64,000 bases of DNA, taken from Vreelandella arcis. GTDB taxonomy: Bacteria > Pseudomonadota > Gammaproteobacteria > Pseudomonadales > Halomonadaceae. The translations under genes and the position numbers were made by a program. The stretch is from the NCBI RefSeq assembly GCF_900103865.1, contig NZ_FNII01000013.1, positions 1 through 64,000 of the forward strand, written 5' to 3'. The stretch's first letter is position 1. The number at the start of each line of letters is the position of its first letter. Positions 17,260 through 27,777 of this stretch are shown here, piece by piece. The notes under the pieces are model-generated. The model was not told the origin of the DNA and did not search any database. It worked only from the letters and a program-made list of their open reading frames with translations.

Positions 17260-18317
17260 TACACCGCATGTAGCCAGCTCACCAGATGCGCCTGCAGCGC
17301 GGCGAACGGCCTGGCGAGGAGATGGTCACCCGGCACCAGCTGTACGCTGGCGCGTGCACCACTGGCAGGTAGCGCTTCGAGGGATTCATCGAGCGACACG
17401 TGGAGCCTCAACCGCTGAGCATCGCGTACCCAACGGTCGGTGGTCGGAATATCGGCCAGTTGACCGTCCGCCGCCAACTGGCCTTCACGCACGCCAGCAT
17501 CAAAGGCGCTGACGCGACCCTCAAATACCTTCCCCGGCCAGGCATCCAGCACCACCTTGGCGCTATCGCCTGGGTTTACATGGCGCAGGCTTTTTTCGCG
17601 GAAATCGGCAATGATGTCGATGTTCTCGGCGACCAGCGCGAGCACAGGCTGACCGGCCTGAACGTAGTCACCCGGCTGCAATTGCAGGTTGGTCACCACA
17701 CCGGGCGCGTCGGCGCGCACCTGGGTATGCGCCAGATCCAGCTCGGCCTGGGCGACCGCATTGCTGGCCTGGCGCAAACGCAGATTCGCCTCGCCTTCTT
17801 CGCCAAGCTGAACTTCCAGACTGTGGGTGCGCGCCTCGGCCGCCGCCACCGCCGCCTGAGCGGTTTGCGCGGCGGCGACGCGCTGCTCGAACTGCTGACG
17901 CGACACGCCCTGCCGGGCGACAAGGGCTTCAGCGCGCTCGCGTTCGCCACGCTTTTCATCGGCGGTGGCTTTAGCCGAGGCTAGCTCTGCCCGCGCCGCT
18001 GCCAGTTCCGCCGCCAGGCGAGCATTGTCTTGCCTGGCTTGTTCGCGCTGTAACTCGGCCTCTGCCAGCGCTAGTTGAAACGGTTCCGCGTCCAGCCGAA
18101 ACAACACGTCACCTTTAGCGACCCGCTGATGATCTTTCACCACCACTTCGCTGACCGGTGCACTCAACTCGGGGGCGATACGCGCCACCGGGCGCAGCAC
18201 CCGTGCTTCGGGCGTGAGCGGCATAAAACTGTCGGCGATTAAAAAATACACAAATAAAACCACAAAGGCGGCGAGTACCACCTTTACCCAGCGGGTAAAT
18301 CGTTGTTCAGGGGACAT
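17256..18317 (-). CDS. HlyD-family membrane fusion protein
   Basis: This 353-residue periplasmic adaptor has an N-terminal membrane anchor (residues about 11-29). It then has a lipoyl-like half, APELSAPVSEVVVKDHQRV, and a long alanine/glutamate-rich coiled-coil hairpin (about residues 78-190). The second lipoyl half, TQVRADAPGVVTNLQLQPGD, is followed by a beta-barrel domain. This is the EmrA/AaeA domain order. It is the promoter-proximal gene of the pair with the DUF2955 protein and should link that pump to an outer-membrane channel encoded elsewhere. An ATG at 18317 with GGGGAC-type purines upstream is a reasonable start. Confidence 0.85.
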   Translation of the reverse strand: MSPEQRFTRWVKVVLAAFVVLFVYFLIADSFMPLTPEARVLRPVARIAPELSAPVSEVVVKDHQRVAKGDVLFRLDAEPFQLALAEAELQREQARQDNARLAAELAAARAELASAKATADEKRGERERAEALVARQGVSRQQFEQRVAAAQTAQAAVAAAEARTHSLEVQLGEEGEANLRLRQASNAVAQAELDLAHTQVRADAPGVVTNLQLQPGDYVQAGQPVLALVAENIDIIADFREKSLRHVNPGDSAKVVLDAWPGKVFEGRVSAFDAGVREGQLAADGQLADIPTTDRWVRDAQRLRLHVSLDESLEALPASGARASVQLVPGDHLLARPFAALQAHLVSWLHAVY

Positions 18318-18402
18318 GCGAAGCTCGTTAGCGTGTTAATTACAACGCTAGCCTAGCATTTAATTAGCGCGCTAACAATATTGACAGTAATGCCTGATAC
18401 AA

Positions 18403-18429
18403 AAATGCCGCCCGTGATGGGCGGCATTT
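18403..18429 (-). terminator. Terminator of the TRAP transporter genes
   Basis: AAATGCCGCCC and GGGCGGCATTT form an 11-bp perfect stem with a five-base loop and A/T runs on both sides. It lies just beyond the dctM stop. Confidence 0.9.
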
Positions 18430-18445
18430 AGTTACCTGTGCTTCA

Positions 18446-19771
18446 TTACCAGGAGGGCCCACTCATCGCATCGGGCAGCCAAAGCGCAATTGCTGGGAAG
18501 GCAAGTACCAAGGCAAGGACGACCAGTTGCGCGATGATAAACGGCACTACCCCTTTATACATATGCTTGAGCGTGACCTCTGGAGGCGTTATAGCACGCA
18601 AATAGAAAATCGCGGGTGCCAAGGGCGGCGTCAGATAACTGGTTTGCAGTACCACAAGGAAGGCAACGCAAAACCAAATTTCGTCAAAACCCAACATCCG
18701 CACAATGGGCATCGCCACCGGAATGATGATAAGCACGACAGAAATAAGATCCAGTACAAAACCGGCAATAAAAGCAATCAGCAGGATTAATCCCAAGATC
18801 ATCCATGGGTTTAGTCCAGTATCCATCAACAACGACTGGACGGTTGCCATACCCCCAGAGGCGAAAAACACACCAGCGAACATACTACCGCCCAAGACGA
18901 TCAATAAGATCATCGCCGAAATATTCATCGTCTTGATGGCAGACTGCCATAGTACGTCTCGTGTCAAGTTACGATAGGCAAGCGCTAGAATAACGGAGCC
19001 AAGCGCGCCGCAGGCGGCCGCTTCCGTGGGTGTAGCAAGACCCATTAAAATGGTGCCCAATACGGTGAATATCAGCAGCATGGTCGGCAACAACGCGACC
19101 AGCGTGATGCGCATTTTTTCTTGCCAGCTAATGTCAGACTCGTTTTGCTCGACGCGGGGTGCCATTTCCGGCCTGAAATAGGAAACACCAATGATGTATA
19201 CCAAAAACATCACCGCCATCAAAAAGCCGGGTATTAGCAAGCCACTGAAAAGCGACCCAACTGAAACTCCGGCAACGGGGCCAAGCACCACCACGGTAAT
19301 AGAGGGCGGAATAGCAGTACCTAACGAACCACTGGCACAAATGGTGCCTGACATAAGGCTTTTGCTGTAGTGATGCTTGAGCATGACGGGAATAGCAAGC
19401 ATCCCGATAACCGCTTCTGTTGCACCGACCACACCGCTAGAGGCGGCAAACAGGGTTCCCATAATAATCGCACCAACCCCTAAGCCACCGGGTAAGCGCC
19501 GTGTCCATATATGGATCGCTTCAAATAAACGTTCAGCAATACCCGAGCGTTCCAACATCGCCCCCATAAAAATAAACAGGGGAACCGCTGCCAGAATAGA
19601 GTTGGAAGCCGTATCTTCAATTTTGGTGAGCAACTGATACGCCGCCACGTCACCGAACTGAATAATACCGAACCCGCTGGCAATCAAGATCATTGAAAAG
19701 GCAATGGGGAAGCCAGCAATGATAAACGCCATCAACGCAGGAAACATCAGCAACGCAAGATAACTACTCAT
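18446..19771 (-). CDS. dctM: TRAP transporter large permease DctM
   Basis: DctM is the large, ion-coupled permease of a tripartite ATP-independent periplasmic transporter. The 441-residue protein has about twelve hydrophobic helices and family motifs such as GFGIIQFGD, PLFIFMGAMLERSGIAERLFE, ATEAVIGMLAIPVML, SGSLGTAIPPSITVVVLG and PTEAAACGALGS. It overlaps dctQ by four bases and follows dctP, so the three genes form one system. A terminator-like hairpin between dctP and dctQ probably lowers permease levels relative to the binding protein. The symbol is used for the family role, not for a proven dicarboxylate substrate. Confidence 0.93.
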   Translation of the reverse strand: MSSYLALLMFPALMAFIIAGFPIAFSMILIASGFGIIQFGDVAAYQLLTKIEDTASNSILAAVPLFIFMGAMLERSGIAERLFEAIHIWTRRLPGGLGVGAIIMGTLFAASSGVVGATEAVIGMLAIPVMLKHHYSKSLMSGTICASGSLGTAIPPSITVVVLGPVAGVSVGSLFSGLLIPGFLMAVMFLVYIIGVSYFRPEMAPRVEQNESDISWQEKMRITLVALLPTMLLIFTVLGTILMGLATPTEAAACGALGSVILALAYRNLTRDVLWQSAIKTMNISAMILLIVLGGSMFAGVFFASGGMATVQSLLMDTGLNPWMILGLILLIAFIAGFVLDLISVVLIIIPVAMPIVRMLGFDEIWFCVAFLVVLQTSYLTPPLAPAIFYLRAITPPEVTLKHMYKGVVPFIIAQLVVLALVLAFPAIALWLPDAMSGPSW

Positions 19772-20283
19772 GAGCCATTCTCCTCAACCTGCTGATGGCC
19801 AAAAGCAGTCATGACTGACCTGATTAATTCAGCTAACACCTGTAATGCTAAAAACAAAAAGCCAACAAACCACACCGTATAGATAGGCCAAACAACAGGA
19901 TTCCAGGCGGATCGCCCTGACCGCTCATTGGTTTCAAAAGCTTGAAGAGCGTAAGCCGAAAGCTCCCATACAAGCCAAATAAGTAGCGGAAGAAACAGAA
20001 AATAACCGATCGCGTTGATAATGGCTTTTACGCGTTCACTCAATTGCATTGAAACAATATCGACACTGACATGCTGTCGCACGCGCAAGGCATTCGACAT
20101 GCCTAGCATAAAGATTGCACCCATTACCATGTAACTGATTTCAAACGCCCATAAGGTTGGACGCCCCATCACATAGCGACTGAAAACTTCATACACCAAG
20201 GCCCCTATCAAGGGAAATATCAAAACAGCGCCTAGCCACCCCGACCATCGGGTTATTGATTCAATCGCATGAATAAGCTTCAT
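19768..20283 (-). CDS. dctQ: TRAP transporter small permease DctQ
   Basis: This 171-residue membrane protein has four hydrophobic helices, the topology of DctQ subunits. The hallmark EVFSRYVMGRPTLWAFEISYM lies around residues 28-48, and RVRQHVSVDIV follows helix 2. DctQ is the small subunit that joins DctM in the membrane. Its stop overlaps the dctM start (ATGA). Confidence 0.9.
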   Translation of the reverse strand: MKLIHAIESITRWSGWLGAVLIFPLIGALVYEVFSRYVMGRPTLWAFEISYMVMGAIFMLGMSNALRVRQHVSVDIVSMQLSERVKAIINAIGYFLFLPLLIWLVWELSAYALQAFETNERSGRSAWNPVVWPIYTVWFVGFLFLALQVLAELIRSVMTAFGHQQVEENGS

Positions 20284-20326
20284 AGTGGGTATCCATCGAT
20301 CCGAAAAACAGAAAGTATAAACGCAT

Positions 20327-20353
20327 AAAAGAGAGGCCTCGGGCCTCTCTTTT
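20327..20353 (-). terminator. Hairpin between dctP and dctQ
   Basis: AAAAGAGAGGCC pairs with GGCCTCTCTTTT in a perfect 12-bp stem with a three-base loop, flanked by A and T runs. It sits 15 bases after the dctP stop and 44 bases before dctQ. It should stop part of the transcripts and leave the binding protein in excess. Confidence 0.85.
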
Positions 20354-20367
20354 ACTTAGTGTGGTGT

Positions 20368-21420
20368 TTATCGTCCCATGGTACCAATCGGCAGGCGATA
20401 TTCCGGCCAAGCGCTCATAGTTTCTTTAAAATCTCTCTGTGATTCTAGAACACGAGCAAACCATTCATTATCTTCAGCGTACTCGTCTTCCCATTTAGCG
20501 GTTTCTTCATAAATCGTATCAATAAAGTCTTGATCAAGATGGACGATTTCATTCTCGCCACTAACAAGTTCTTCGTAGGCATCTAGATCATCATATGAAC
20601 TCGCAAGCCAAGACTCAAAGACACTAAGCTTGCCTGCTAAGCGAAGGTTATCCTGCTCGTCTTCACTAAGGCCGGTCCAGACCTCTTCATTCACCTGGCA
20701 CTCTAAAAAGCCACCTGACTGGTGAACACCCGGGACGATCACGTACTGGGCAACTTCTTGAAAACCAGTGGGACGATTCATCTCCGGGCTACCCCACTCA
20801 GCCGCATCAATCACGCCGCGCTCTAGGGCACTGTAAATATCACCGCCTGACATGACGACGGTAGACGCCCCAAGGCGTGAGGCCAGTTCCGACCATGCCC
20901 CGGACGTGCGCAACCGTAGGCCCTGGAAGTCTTCGAGTGTTTCAACCCGCTTGTTGGAGTGGAGGAAAATTTCGGTGCCAAGAATTGCACAAGGGAAGGC
21001 AACAACATCGAACATGTCTCGGCGATACTCTTCGTAGAGCTCCACACCGCCCCCTTGATACATCCACATCATGAACTCTTCAGGAGTTAGTCCACTGGAA
21101 TGTCCTGCCAAGAGTGCTGTAGTAGGGTCAGTGCCATAATCATAATTAATGTAATTATGACTGATATCCGCGACACCGGATTTTACCGAGTTCGTCACTT
21201 TGAGAGCACTGCCGAGTGTTCCTCCGGGAAATATTTCAATTTCGATTTCCCCGCCTGAAAGATCATTAACGTGGTCGGCAAACATTTGGGCATCACGTTC
21301 AAGCCAAGGGCCGCCGCTCCATGGTGTCGCCATGCGCCAGTTAGTCTCAGCAGCACCAGCGGTAGTAGCCAATCCCACGCTTAGCCCAATAGCTAGTGCA
21401 ATTTTGCTTTTCTTGTACAT
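20368..21420 (-). CDS. dctP: TRAP transporter solute-binding protein DctP
   Basis: This 350-residue periplasmic protein has a signal peptide MYKKSKIALAIGLSVGLATT, cleaved near AGAA. It belongs to the TRAP binding-protein family. RLRTSGAWSELASRLGAS supplies the substrate-binding Arg, and RGVIDAAEWGSPEMN resembles the 2-oxoacid-binding (TakP-like) subgroup. A 2-oxo or hydroxy acid ligand is therefore likely but not proven. The start at 21420 is preferred because AAGGGGAA lies before it, inside the longer alternative frame that begins at 21438. It is the first gene of dctPQM. Confidence 0.9.
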   Translation of the reverse strand: MYKKSKIALAIGLSVGLATTAGAAETNWRMATPWSGGPWLERDAQMFADHVNDLSGGEIEIEIFPGGTLGSALKVTNSVKSGVADISHNYINYDYGTDPTTALLAGHSSGLTPEEFMMWMYQGGGVELYEEYRRDMFDVVAFPCAILGTEIFLHSNKRVETLEDFQGLRLRTSGAWSELASRLGASTVVMSGGDIYSALERGVIDAAEWGSPEMNRPTGFQEVAQYVIVPGVHQSGGFLECQVNEEVWTGLSEDEQDNLRLAGKLSVFESWLASSYDDLDAYEELVSGENEIVHLDQDFIDTIYEETAKWEDEYAEDNEWFARVLESQRDFKETMSAWPEYRLPIGTMGR

Positions 21421-21599
21421 GGTAATTCCCCTTTTCAAGAAGGTTTTTGGTTGTTCGCTGGCTGCTAGTAATAATTATTGACTTACACCCTAGCAGTTTG
21501 TCGAGCGGGGAATTTGGCTCAAACTCCGAAAAAATGTGCTCATACTCAGAAATGCGGCGAAAATAAAGTGACATGCTTGGCAAGTATGCCATGCGCAAG

Positions 21600-22577
21600 C
21601 TAGCGGCGACGAGACAAACTCAGCACCATAATTCCCCCAACAACCACCGCACCACCGACTAGCTGACTAGGGCTGAGCATTTGCCCCAAGACGAAGTAAC
21701 CAATCACTAACGAAGCCACCGGCTCAATGTTCATTACCGGCGCATTGCGCGCCATATCCAGGCGGGGAACAAAAATGAACAGCGTCGAAAACGCCGAGCC
21801 ATAAAGCACCCCCAGTAACGCGAGGCCTAACCAGCCAGTATTGTTATCAGGCAAACTCATGCCCTCTGGCACCACACCGGCGATGCCGCCGATGATCATG
21901 GCGATAAACACGGTTTGCATGGTCAATAAACTGCGCAGCGTACTCCCCACCCGCGCCAAACGATGCTCGGTCGTCCACAGTGCGCAGGCGAAGGCAAACG
22001 CCGCCGTTAAGCCAAAACCGATGCCTGCCAGCCAGCCTGGGCCCATGCCCTCGGCGCTGGCAAACCAAGCGGGGATATCAAGCACCACCAGAAGGCCGAT
22101 CAAAATCGTGCCCATAATGATGCAGCTGCGCAGTGTCGGGCGGGGGCCGCCCAATGCCCAGCTAAGCAGGGCCAGCTGTATCGGGAAGGTGTTCACCAGC
22201 AGTAAAGCGATAACCACGGGCAACCGCGCCACGGCTGAGTATAGGCACACGCTTTGCACCGTGATGCATAGCCCAACGGCCAGTTGCCACCGCCAGGTGC
22301 CGGGCGGTAACCAAAGGCGTTTTTTTTGCGCCAGAACCAGGCCGAGTAAGATCAAACAGGCGACCCCGGAACGGGTCAGCACTGCAAGAAGAAGCCCAGT
22401 ACCATTATCGAACGCCAGTCTTGCCGAGACATGGTTGGCCGCAAACATGGTAGCCACTGTCATTAATAATAGGATAGCCAGATGGCGGGGAAGAAAAGAC
22501 GGCAGCGAAGGGGGTTGCATAGTAACGGCGGGCTCTTTTTTCTGATGATGAAGTACGGTCACGACAAAACCTAGCAT
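21600..22577 (-). CDS. EamA/DMT-family transporter
   Basis: This is a 325-residue inner-membrane protein with ten hydrophobic helices in two similar halves, the layout of EamA-type drug/metabolite transporters. Repeat signatures include the first-half MFAANHVSARLAFDNGTG and the second-half MNIEPVASLVIGYFVLGQ. It is likely an exporter of amino acids or other small metabolites. The start at 22577 has no clear ribosome site; the internal Met at residue 20 (MQPPSLP) is an alternative. It is divergent from ackA. Confidence 0.85.
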   Translation of the reverse strand: MLGFVVTVLHHQKKEPAVTMQPPSLPSFLPRHLAILLLMTVATMFAANHVSARLAFDNGTGLLLAVLTRSGVACLILLGLVLAQKKRLWLPPGTWRWQLAVGLCITVQSVCLYSAVARLPVVIALLLVNTFPIQLALLSWALGGPRPTLRSCIIMGTILIGLLVVLDIPAWFASAEGMGPGWLAGIGFGLTAAFAFACALWTTEHRLARVGSTLRSLLTMQTVFIAMIIGGIAGVVPEGMSLPDNNTGWLGLALLGVLYGSAFSTLFIFVPRLDMARNAPVMNIEPVASLVIGYFVLGQMLSPSQLVGGAVVVGGIMVLSLSRRR

Positions 22578-22688
22578 GCCGCGATTTTAGCTAGAAGGCT
22601 AACCACATTTATAAGCTGATCATCGCCAACGCCGCATGTTAAACTAAAGTCTAAACCACATTACTACTCTGAGTAGCAAAAGGCATCT

Positions 22689-23873
22689 ATGAACGCATCG
22701 GTATTGGTCATAAACTGTGGCTCTTCCTCGATCAAATACGCCTTGATTGAGGCAGACCCGCAGGCACCACGGCTTGGCGGTATCGCCGAGCGTTTGGGAA
22801 GCGCCGATGCACGTTTAAAAGGCAACGATAGCAACGGCGAGTCTTTTACCAAACCGTTACCGTCGGCTGATCATACCCAGGCACTCAGCGCTATTCTAAC
22901 GAGTTTGGAAGGCCGTGAACCCACGGCCGTTGGCCACCGCATCGTGCATGGCGGCGAGCATTTTACCCAAGCAGCCTTGATCGACGCGCATGTCATCTCG
23001 GCCATTCAAGCGACCGCCGCCCTGGCACCGCTGCATAACCCAGCGAACCTGGCAGGCATTGCCGCTACCCAAAAGGTGTTTCCCAACCTTCCCCAGGTTG
23101 CGGTTTTCGATACCGCCTTTCACCAAACGCTGCCACCGCACGCCTACCGCTACGCGCTGCCGGAAGCGCTGTATACTGACCACGGCATTCGCCGTTACGG
23201 CTTTCATGGCACCAGCCACGCTTACGTTAGCCAGCGGGCGGGCGAACTGAGTAGCCGTGGCGCAGGCGGCTGGCTGACCGCGCATTTGGGCAACGGCTGT
23301 TCCACCAGTGCCGTTTGGCATAACCAGAGCCTGGATACCAGTATGGGCTTAACGCCTTTGGAAGGGCTGGTTATGGGCACCCGCAGTGGCGATGTTGACC
23401 CAGGGCTTCACGCCCACCTTCACCACCAACTTGGCTGGTCGCTGGATGAGATCGATAACGTCCTCAATAAGCAGAGCGGGCTGCTGGGCCTATCTGGCCT
23501 GACCAACGATATGCGCGAAATCGAACAGGCCGCCGAACAAGGACATGCCGGTGCCGCCCTGGCGTTAGATGTGTTTTGTTACCGAATCGCTAAGTCTCTC
23601 GCCGGACTGTCCTGCGCCCTGCCCCAGTTGGACGGGGTCATCTTCACCGGCGGCATCGGGGAAAACTCGCCGCAGGTGCGCCGCCGGGTGGTCAGCCTAT
23701 TACCCCACTTTGGCTTTGCGCTGGACGAGGCTCGCAACGCGGCGCTCATTCGGGGTAAAGAAGGTAAGTTGGACAGCGCCCACCACACGGGCCCCGAACT
23801 ATGGGTGATCCCCACCGACGAGGAAGGCCGCATTGCCATGGAAACCCGCCACTGCTTGGAGGCCCACGCATGA
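22689..23873 (+). CDS. ackA: Acetate kinase
   Basis: AckA interconverts acetyl phosphate plus ADP and acetate plus ATP. The 394-residue protein opens with the ASKHA phosphate-binding motif [15 protein letters not shown] and contains [62 protein letters not shown] and [10 protein letters not shown]. These include the conserved catalytic Arg, His and Asp region of the family. Its stop overlaps the pta start by four bases, so acetate kinase and phosphotransacetylase are made together. Confidence 0.97.
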   Translation: MNASVLVINCGSSSIKYALIEADPQAPRLGGIAERLGSADARLKGNDSNGESFTKPLPSADHTQALSAILTSLEGREPTAVGHRIVHGGEHFTQAALIDAHVISAIQATAALAPLHNPANLAGIAATQKVFPNLPQVAVFDTAFHQTLPPHAYRYALPEALYTDHGIRRYGFHGTSHAYVSQRAGELSSRGAGGWLTAHLGNGCSTSAVWHNQSLDTSMGLTPLEGLVMGTRSGDVDPGLHAHLHHQLGWSLDEIDNVLNKQSGLLGLSGLTNDMREIEQAAEQGHAGAALALDVFCYRIAKSLAGLSCALPQLDGVIFTGGIGENSPQVRRRVVSLLPHFGFALDEARNAALIRGKEGKLDSAHHTGPELWVIPTDEEGRIAMETRHCLEAHA

Positions 23874-26065
23874 ACACCCCCGCTGACGCACCGCAGGCCA
23901 TTTTATTGGTACCTACCAGCCAGGGCGCAGGGCTAACCTCCGCCTGTTTGGGTTTGATCCAAGCTCTCGACACCATTGGCCTTAAAGCGGGCTTTTTAAA
24001 ACCGTTCATGCAAAACGAGTTGAACGGTCCGGGACTTGACCGCTCAACGGCGCTGGTCTCACGCACCTTAAACCAGCGCCCGCCCTCGCCGATTTCCCAG
24101 GCTAGGTTAGAGCGTTTGCTGCGCGACAACCAAACCGACGAGCTGATGGAAAACGTCATTGAGCTTTACGATCAGGTCGCTCATCAAGCCTACCGCGATG
24201 GCAGCCCGCTGGATTTAGTGGTCGTTGAAGGCGTCGTGCCCACCCAACTCACCACCTACGCGACCCAGACCAACGTTCAGCTCGCCCATGCGCTTAACGC
24301 ACGCATTATTTTGGTGGGTACTGGTGACTTGGATGACCCCCAGCAGCTCGCCGAGCAGTTGGATATGCACGCCAGAAGCTTCGGCGGGATTAGCTCCAGC
24401 CGCACGCTGGGCGGTATCTTAATGCGCATGAAAAACTTACCCTATGCGCAGGAGGATGATCTTTCCGCCGCGCCGGGCACCATCAAACCCCAGCTTGAAG
24501 CACCGCTACTCGACGAACTACGGCGTTATTCGCCGTCGCTTGCCACCGATAAGTTTCACCTGATAGGCGTCGTCCCCTACAGCAGAACGCTAAGTGCCCC
24601 GCGCACACTGGACGTCGCCCGGGCGCTTAATGCTAAATTGCTTAATGAAGGCGATGCCGCCAGCCGTCGGGTACTTTCTACTAGTTTATGCGCGCGGAGC
24701 GCGGCGAATGCGCTGCACATCTTTACGCCTGGCAGCTTGGTGGTAGCCTCCGGCGACCGCGATGATGTGGTGCTGGCCTCCGCGCTCGCCACAATGAACG
24801 GTACCCGGCTCGCGGGCGTCTTGCTTACCAACGGGTTCATGCCTAACGACGACATGATTGAGATGTGTCGGCCCGCGCTAAAAACCGGCCTACCGGTACT
24901 CGCCGTCGACACCGACAGCCTGACCACCGCTCAACATTTAAGCCAGTTGAGCAGCGAAATCCCCATGGACGACTTCGAACGCGCCGAACAAGTGGCCCGC
25001 TATGTCGCCGCGCATATCGATCTGGACTGGTTAAAAGCCAACCTCAGCCGTGGCTACACACACCGGCTATCGCCTTCTGCGTTTCGGCACCAGTTGGTTA
25101 AGCTTGCCCAGCAAGCGAATAAGCGCATTGTGCTACCCGAAGGCGATGAGCCCCGGACCATTGAAGCCGCGATTGTTTGCCAGCGGCGTGGCATCGCCAA
25201 CTGCGTGCTGCTGGGTAAACGCGATGACATTGAAAGCGTGGCGCGTAACCGCGGGCTTACCATTCCCGAAGAGCTAACGATTATTGATCCCGAAAGCACT
25301 CGCGCCAATTATATAGGCTCCATGGTTGAACGTCGTCGCGGCAAGCTCAACGCGCTAACCGCCGAAGCGCAGCTGCAAGATAACGTGGTGCTGGGCACCA
25401 TGATGCTGCAGTTGGATGAGGTGGACGGCCTGGTATCCGGAGCGATTCACACCACGGCGAACACCGTGCGACCCGCCTTCCAGTTGATCAAGACCGCGCC
25501 GGGCTACCATCAGGTGTCGTCGATATTCTTTATGCTGCTGCCCGAGCAAGTGGTGGTCTACGGTGATTGTGCCGTTAACCCCGACCCCGACGCCGAAACA
25601 CTGGCCGAAATCGCCTTGCAAAGTGCCCACTCGGCGCAGGCATTTGGCATAGAGCCGCGCGTGGCCATGATCAGCTACTCAACGGGTGATTCGGGTACCG
25701 GCGCCGATGTCGATAAAGTGCGGGAGGCCACGCGCATCGCCAAACAGCGTGCGCCCGATTTGCTCATCGACGGGCCGCTGCAATACGACGCCGCTGCGAT
25801 TGAGAGTGTTGGTAAGCAAAAAGCGCCCGATTCACCGGTGGCCGGTAACGCAACGGTGTTTGTGTTCCCCGACCTCAACACGGGTAACACCACCTACAAG
25901 GCAGTGCAGCGTAGTGCCCGCGTGGTCAGTGTCGGCCCCATGCTGCAGGGTTTGAATAAGCCGGTAAACGACCTGTCCCGCGGTGCGATGGTCGACGACA
26001 TTGTCTATACCATCGCCCTGACGGCCATTCAGGCCAGTCAGCGCACAGCCACGGCAGACTCATAG
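23870..26065 (+). CDS. pta: Phosphate acetyltransferase (long form)
   Basis: Pta converts acetyl-CoA and phosphate to acetyl phosphate. The 731-residue protein is the three-domain proteobacterial form. It has an N-terminal P-loop-like BioD domain ([18 protein letters not shown]), a central DRTGG domain (around residues 220-340, with [16 protein letters not shown]) and a C-terminal catalytic domain. The catalytic domain carries [53 protein letters not shown] and [17 protein letters not shown]. The start at 23870 is the ATGA overlap with ackA. The N-terminal and DRTGG domains usually make such enzymes allosteric. Confidence 0.97.
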   Translation: MNTPADAPQAILLVPTSQGAGLTSACLGLIQALDTIGLKAGFLKPFMQNELNGPGLDRSTALVSRTLNQRPPSPISQARLERLLRDNQTDELMENVIELYDQVAHQAYRDGSPLDLVVVEGVVPTQLTTYATQTNVQLAHALNARIILVGTGDLDDPQQLAEQLDMHARSFGGISSSRTLGGILMRMKNLPYAQEDDLSAAPGTIKPQLEAPLLDELRRYSPSLATDKFHLIGVVPYSRTLSAPRTLDVARALNAKLLNEGDAASRRVLSTSLCARSAANALHIFTPGSLVVASGDRDDVVLASALATMNGTRLAGVLLTNGFMPNDDMIEMCRPALKTGLPVLAVDTDSLTTAQHLSQLSSEIPMDDFERAEQVARYVAAHIDLDWLKANLSRGYTHRLSPSAFRHQLVKLAQQANKRIVLPEGDEPRTIEAAIVCQRRGIANCVLLGKRDDIESVARNRGLTIPEELTIIDPESTRANYIGSMVERRRGKLNALTAEAQLQDNVVLGTMMLQLDEVDGLVSGAIHTTANTVRPAFQLIKTAPGYHQVSSIFFMLLPEQVVVYGDCAVNPDPDAETLAEIALQSAHSAQAFGIEPRVAMISYSTGDSGTGADVDKVREATRIAKQRAPDLLIDGPLQYDAAAIESVGKQKAPDSPVAGNATVFVFPDLNTGNTTYKAVQRSARVVSVGPMLQGLNKPVNDLSRGAMVDDIVYTIALTAIQASQRTATADS

Positions 26066-26154
26066 CGTCGAGACGCCATCGCCGCCCCATCGTGACCGAC
26101 TGAGGCGGTGGGCAGTCAATTGCCAAGTAGGCGTAGCGAAGATGGCTTTAGAGG

Positions 26155-26760
26155 TTACTGAAGGATGCTCAGGATAATCTGCTCGCCGTAGCCCCACAGC
26201 AGCACCGTCGCGGCCAACAACATCTCGAGCACCAGCACGCCGATCGCCAGCGTAGCACTGGAAACGATGAAACCCTGCTCATCAGAAATATCCAGGAAAT
26301 TCGGTATCCCGACGTAAAGCAGATAACCCGACCAACAGAGTCCAATCACACCGGCCAGCAGGCAGAGCCAGACGATGGGATATAGGGCGACAATGCCGCT
26401 GAGTAACATTGGGGTAGCGACGTAACCTGCAAACTTTACGCAGCGCCGACGATTCGGGGGATCAACAAAACGTTGGGCCATCCAGTGAATAACGTTGCCC
26501 ATGAACAACACGGCCGCCAGGATGACCAGGTAGAACACGATGCCCGCATAAAAGGCATCCAGCATACTAAGCTGAATGGTGCGCTCGGCGCCGAGCCCCC
26601 AGCCAAATTGCGTGGTACCAATGAAGGAACAAACAACGGGTACTGCGCTTAGAATAAGCACGTGATGAGCATAAAGGTGAAACACCGTTTCGTGCTCATC
26701 GTGCATCTGTTTCCATTCGCGCTGAGGATGGGCCATTAAGCCCCAGACGTGTGTCAGCAT
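26155..26760 (-). CDS. Yip1-family membrane protein
   Basis: This 201-residue protein has a short cytoplasmic start containing PQREWKQMHDEHET and about five hydrophobic helices. This fits bacterial Yip1-domain proteins, where WxxI/M-type residues precede the first helix. The block CVKFAGYVATPMLLSGIVALYPIVW is typical. The role is unknown. It stands alone between pta and cyoE, convergent with pta. The 118 bases upstream hold two copies of GACAGTATAG (26795-26804, 26831-26840) and two small hairpins. Confidence 0.75.
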   Translation of the reverse strand: MLTHVWGLMAHPQREWKQMHDEHETVFHLYAHHVLILSAVPVVCSFIGTTQFGWGLGAERTIQLSMLDAFYAGIVFYLVILAAVLFMGNVIHWMAQRFVDPPNRRRCVKFAGYVATPMLLSGIVALYPIVWLCLLAGVIGLCWSGYLLYVGIPNFLDISDEQGFIVSSATLAIGVLVLEMLLAATVLLWGYGEQIILSILQ

Positions 26761-26878
26761 GGGTACGTCTCCTACTGTCCTTATTATTCTAACCGACAGT
26801 ATAGCCGGTCAAGCCCAAATCGGGCTTACAGACAGTATAGACAGGAGCATTGCACTCCTGCCTAATTTCTGACGTACT

Positions 26879-27772
26879 TCATAACCAACGGTTTAACAAC
26901 GGTGGCAACGACAGCAGGCTGGCATCCAACGACATGGCAACACTGAGCGCTGTAATCGCCAGAATCGAGACGCCGAATACGCGCCTGGCCCAGCGGACTT
27001 CATCGCTTCCGTGATAACCCTGCACGGCTTGGTAAAGCCAATAGCTCCCCATGACCAACGCGACAATCAGGTAACCAATACCCGCGTAACCGGCCAGCGC
27101 CAAAGCAAGCGACGCAGCAATAAACGCGACAATATAGCCAAGGATATAGCGGCGGGCCGAAGCAATACCGCGTACGACCGGCAGAACCGGAATCGAAGCG
27201 GCGCGATAATCATCCATCCGGAAAATCGCAATCGCATAGGAATGCGGCATTTGCCAAAGACAGAAGATTAACAGTAGCGTCAGCGCTCCAGCGTCCAGTT
27301 GGTTAGTCACAGCGCAGTAACCCACCACCGGCGGTATTGCACCTGAAAGACTGCCAACCAAGGTTCCGAACTCTGAGTGGCGCTTCATGTAAAGGCTATA
27401 GGCCCCTACATAAATGGCATAGCCAAAGCCTGCCAGGGCAACCGTCAAACCATTGGTACCCAGTGCCAACACGGTAAAACCTACAATACCCAGCAACGTT
27501 GCAAAGCAAAGTGCCGCAAACGGCGTAATGCGGCCCTGTACCAGAGCCCGCGTACGCGTGCGGCTCATCACCGCGTCGATATCGCGATCAATCACATTAT
27601 TGAAGGCACAGCCTGACGCAATTACTAACGCCAGGCCCACCACCGCGCTCATAAACAGTAGCAAATCAAAATCGCCGCGGGCGGCTAAGAAATAGCCGCC
27701 CATGACCGAAATCGTATTACCACCAATGATGCCCGGTTTGGTGAGGGCGAAATAATCGCCCATTTTAGCCAT
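26879..27772 (-). CDS. cyoE: Protoheme IX farnesyltransferase (heme O synthase)
   Basis: CyoE attaches a farnesyl group to heme B to make heme O for the bo3 oxidase. The 297-residue protein has about nine membrane helices and the UbiA-family aspartate motif NNVIDRDIDAVMSRTRTRAL near residues 70-90, plus a second loop with YRAASIPVLPVVRG. The start at 27772 (MAKMGDYFALTKPGI) is chosen because the longer frame to 27967 runs inside cyoD. It is the last gene of cyoABCDE. Confidence 0.95.
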   Translation of the reverse strand: MAKMGDYFALTKPGIIGGNTISVMGGYFLAARGDFDLLLFMSAVVGLALVIASGCAFNNVIDRDIDAVMSRTRTRALVQGRITPFAALCFATLLGIVGFTVLALGTNGLTVALAGFGYAIYVGAYSLYMKRHSEFGTLVGSLSGAIPPVVGYCAVTNQLDAGALTLLLIFCLWQMPHSYAIAIFRMDDYRAASIPVLPVVRGIASARRYILGYIVAFIAASLALALAGYAGIGYLIVALVMGSYWLYQAVQGYHGSDEVRWARRVFGVSILAITALSVAMSLDASLLSLPPLLNRWL

Positions 27773-27777
27773 ACGCG

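Noticed and set aside
21841-22545. 234-codon plus-strand ORF opposite the EamA gene
   Set aside because: It is a shadow of the well-supported minus-strand transporter, with a composition typical of antisense frames.
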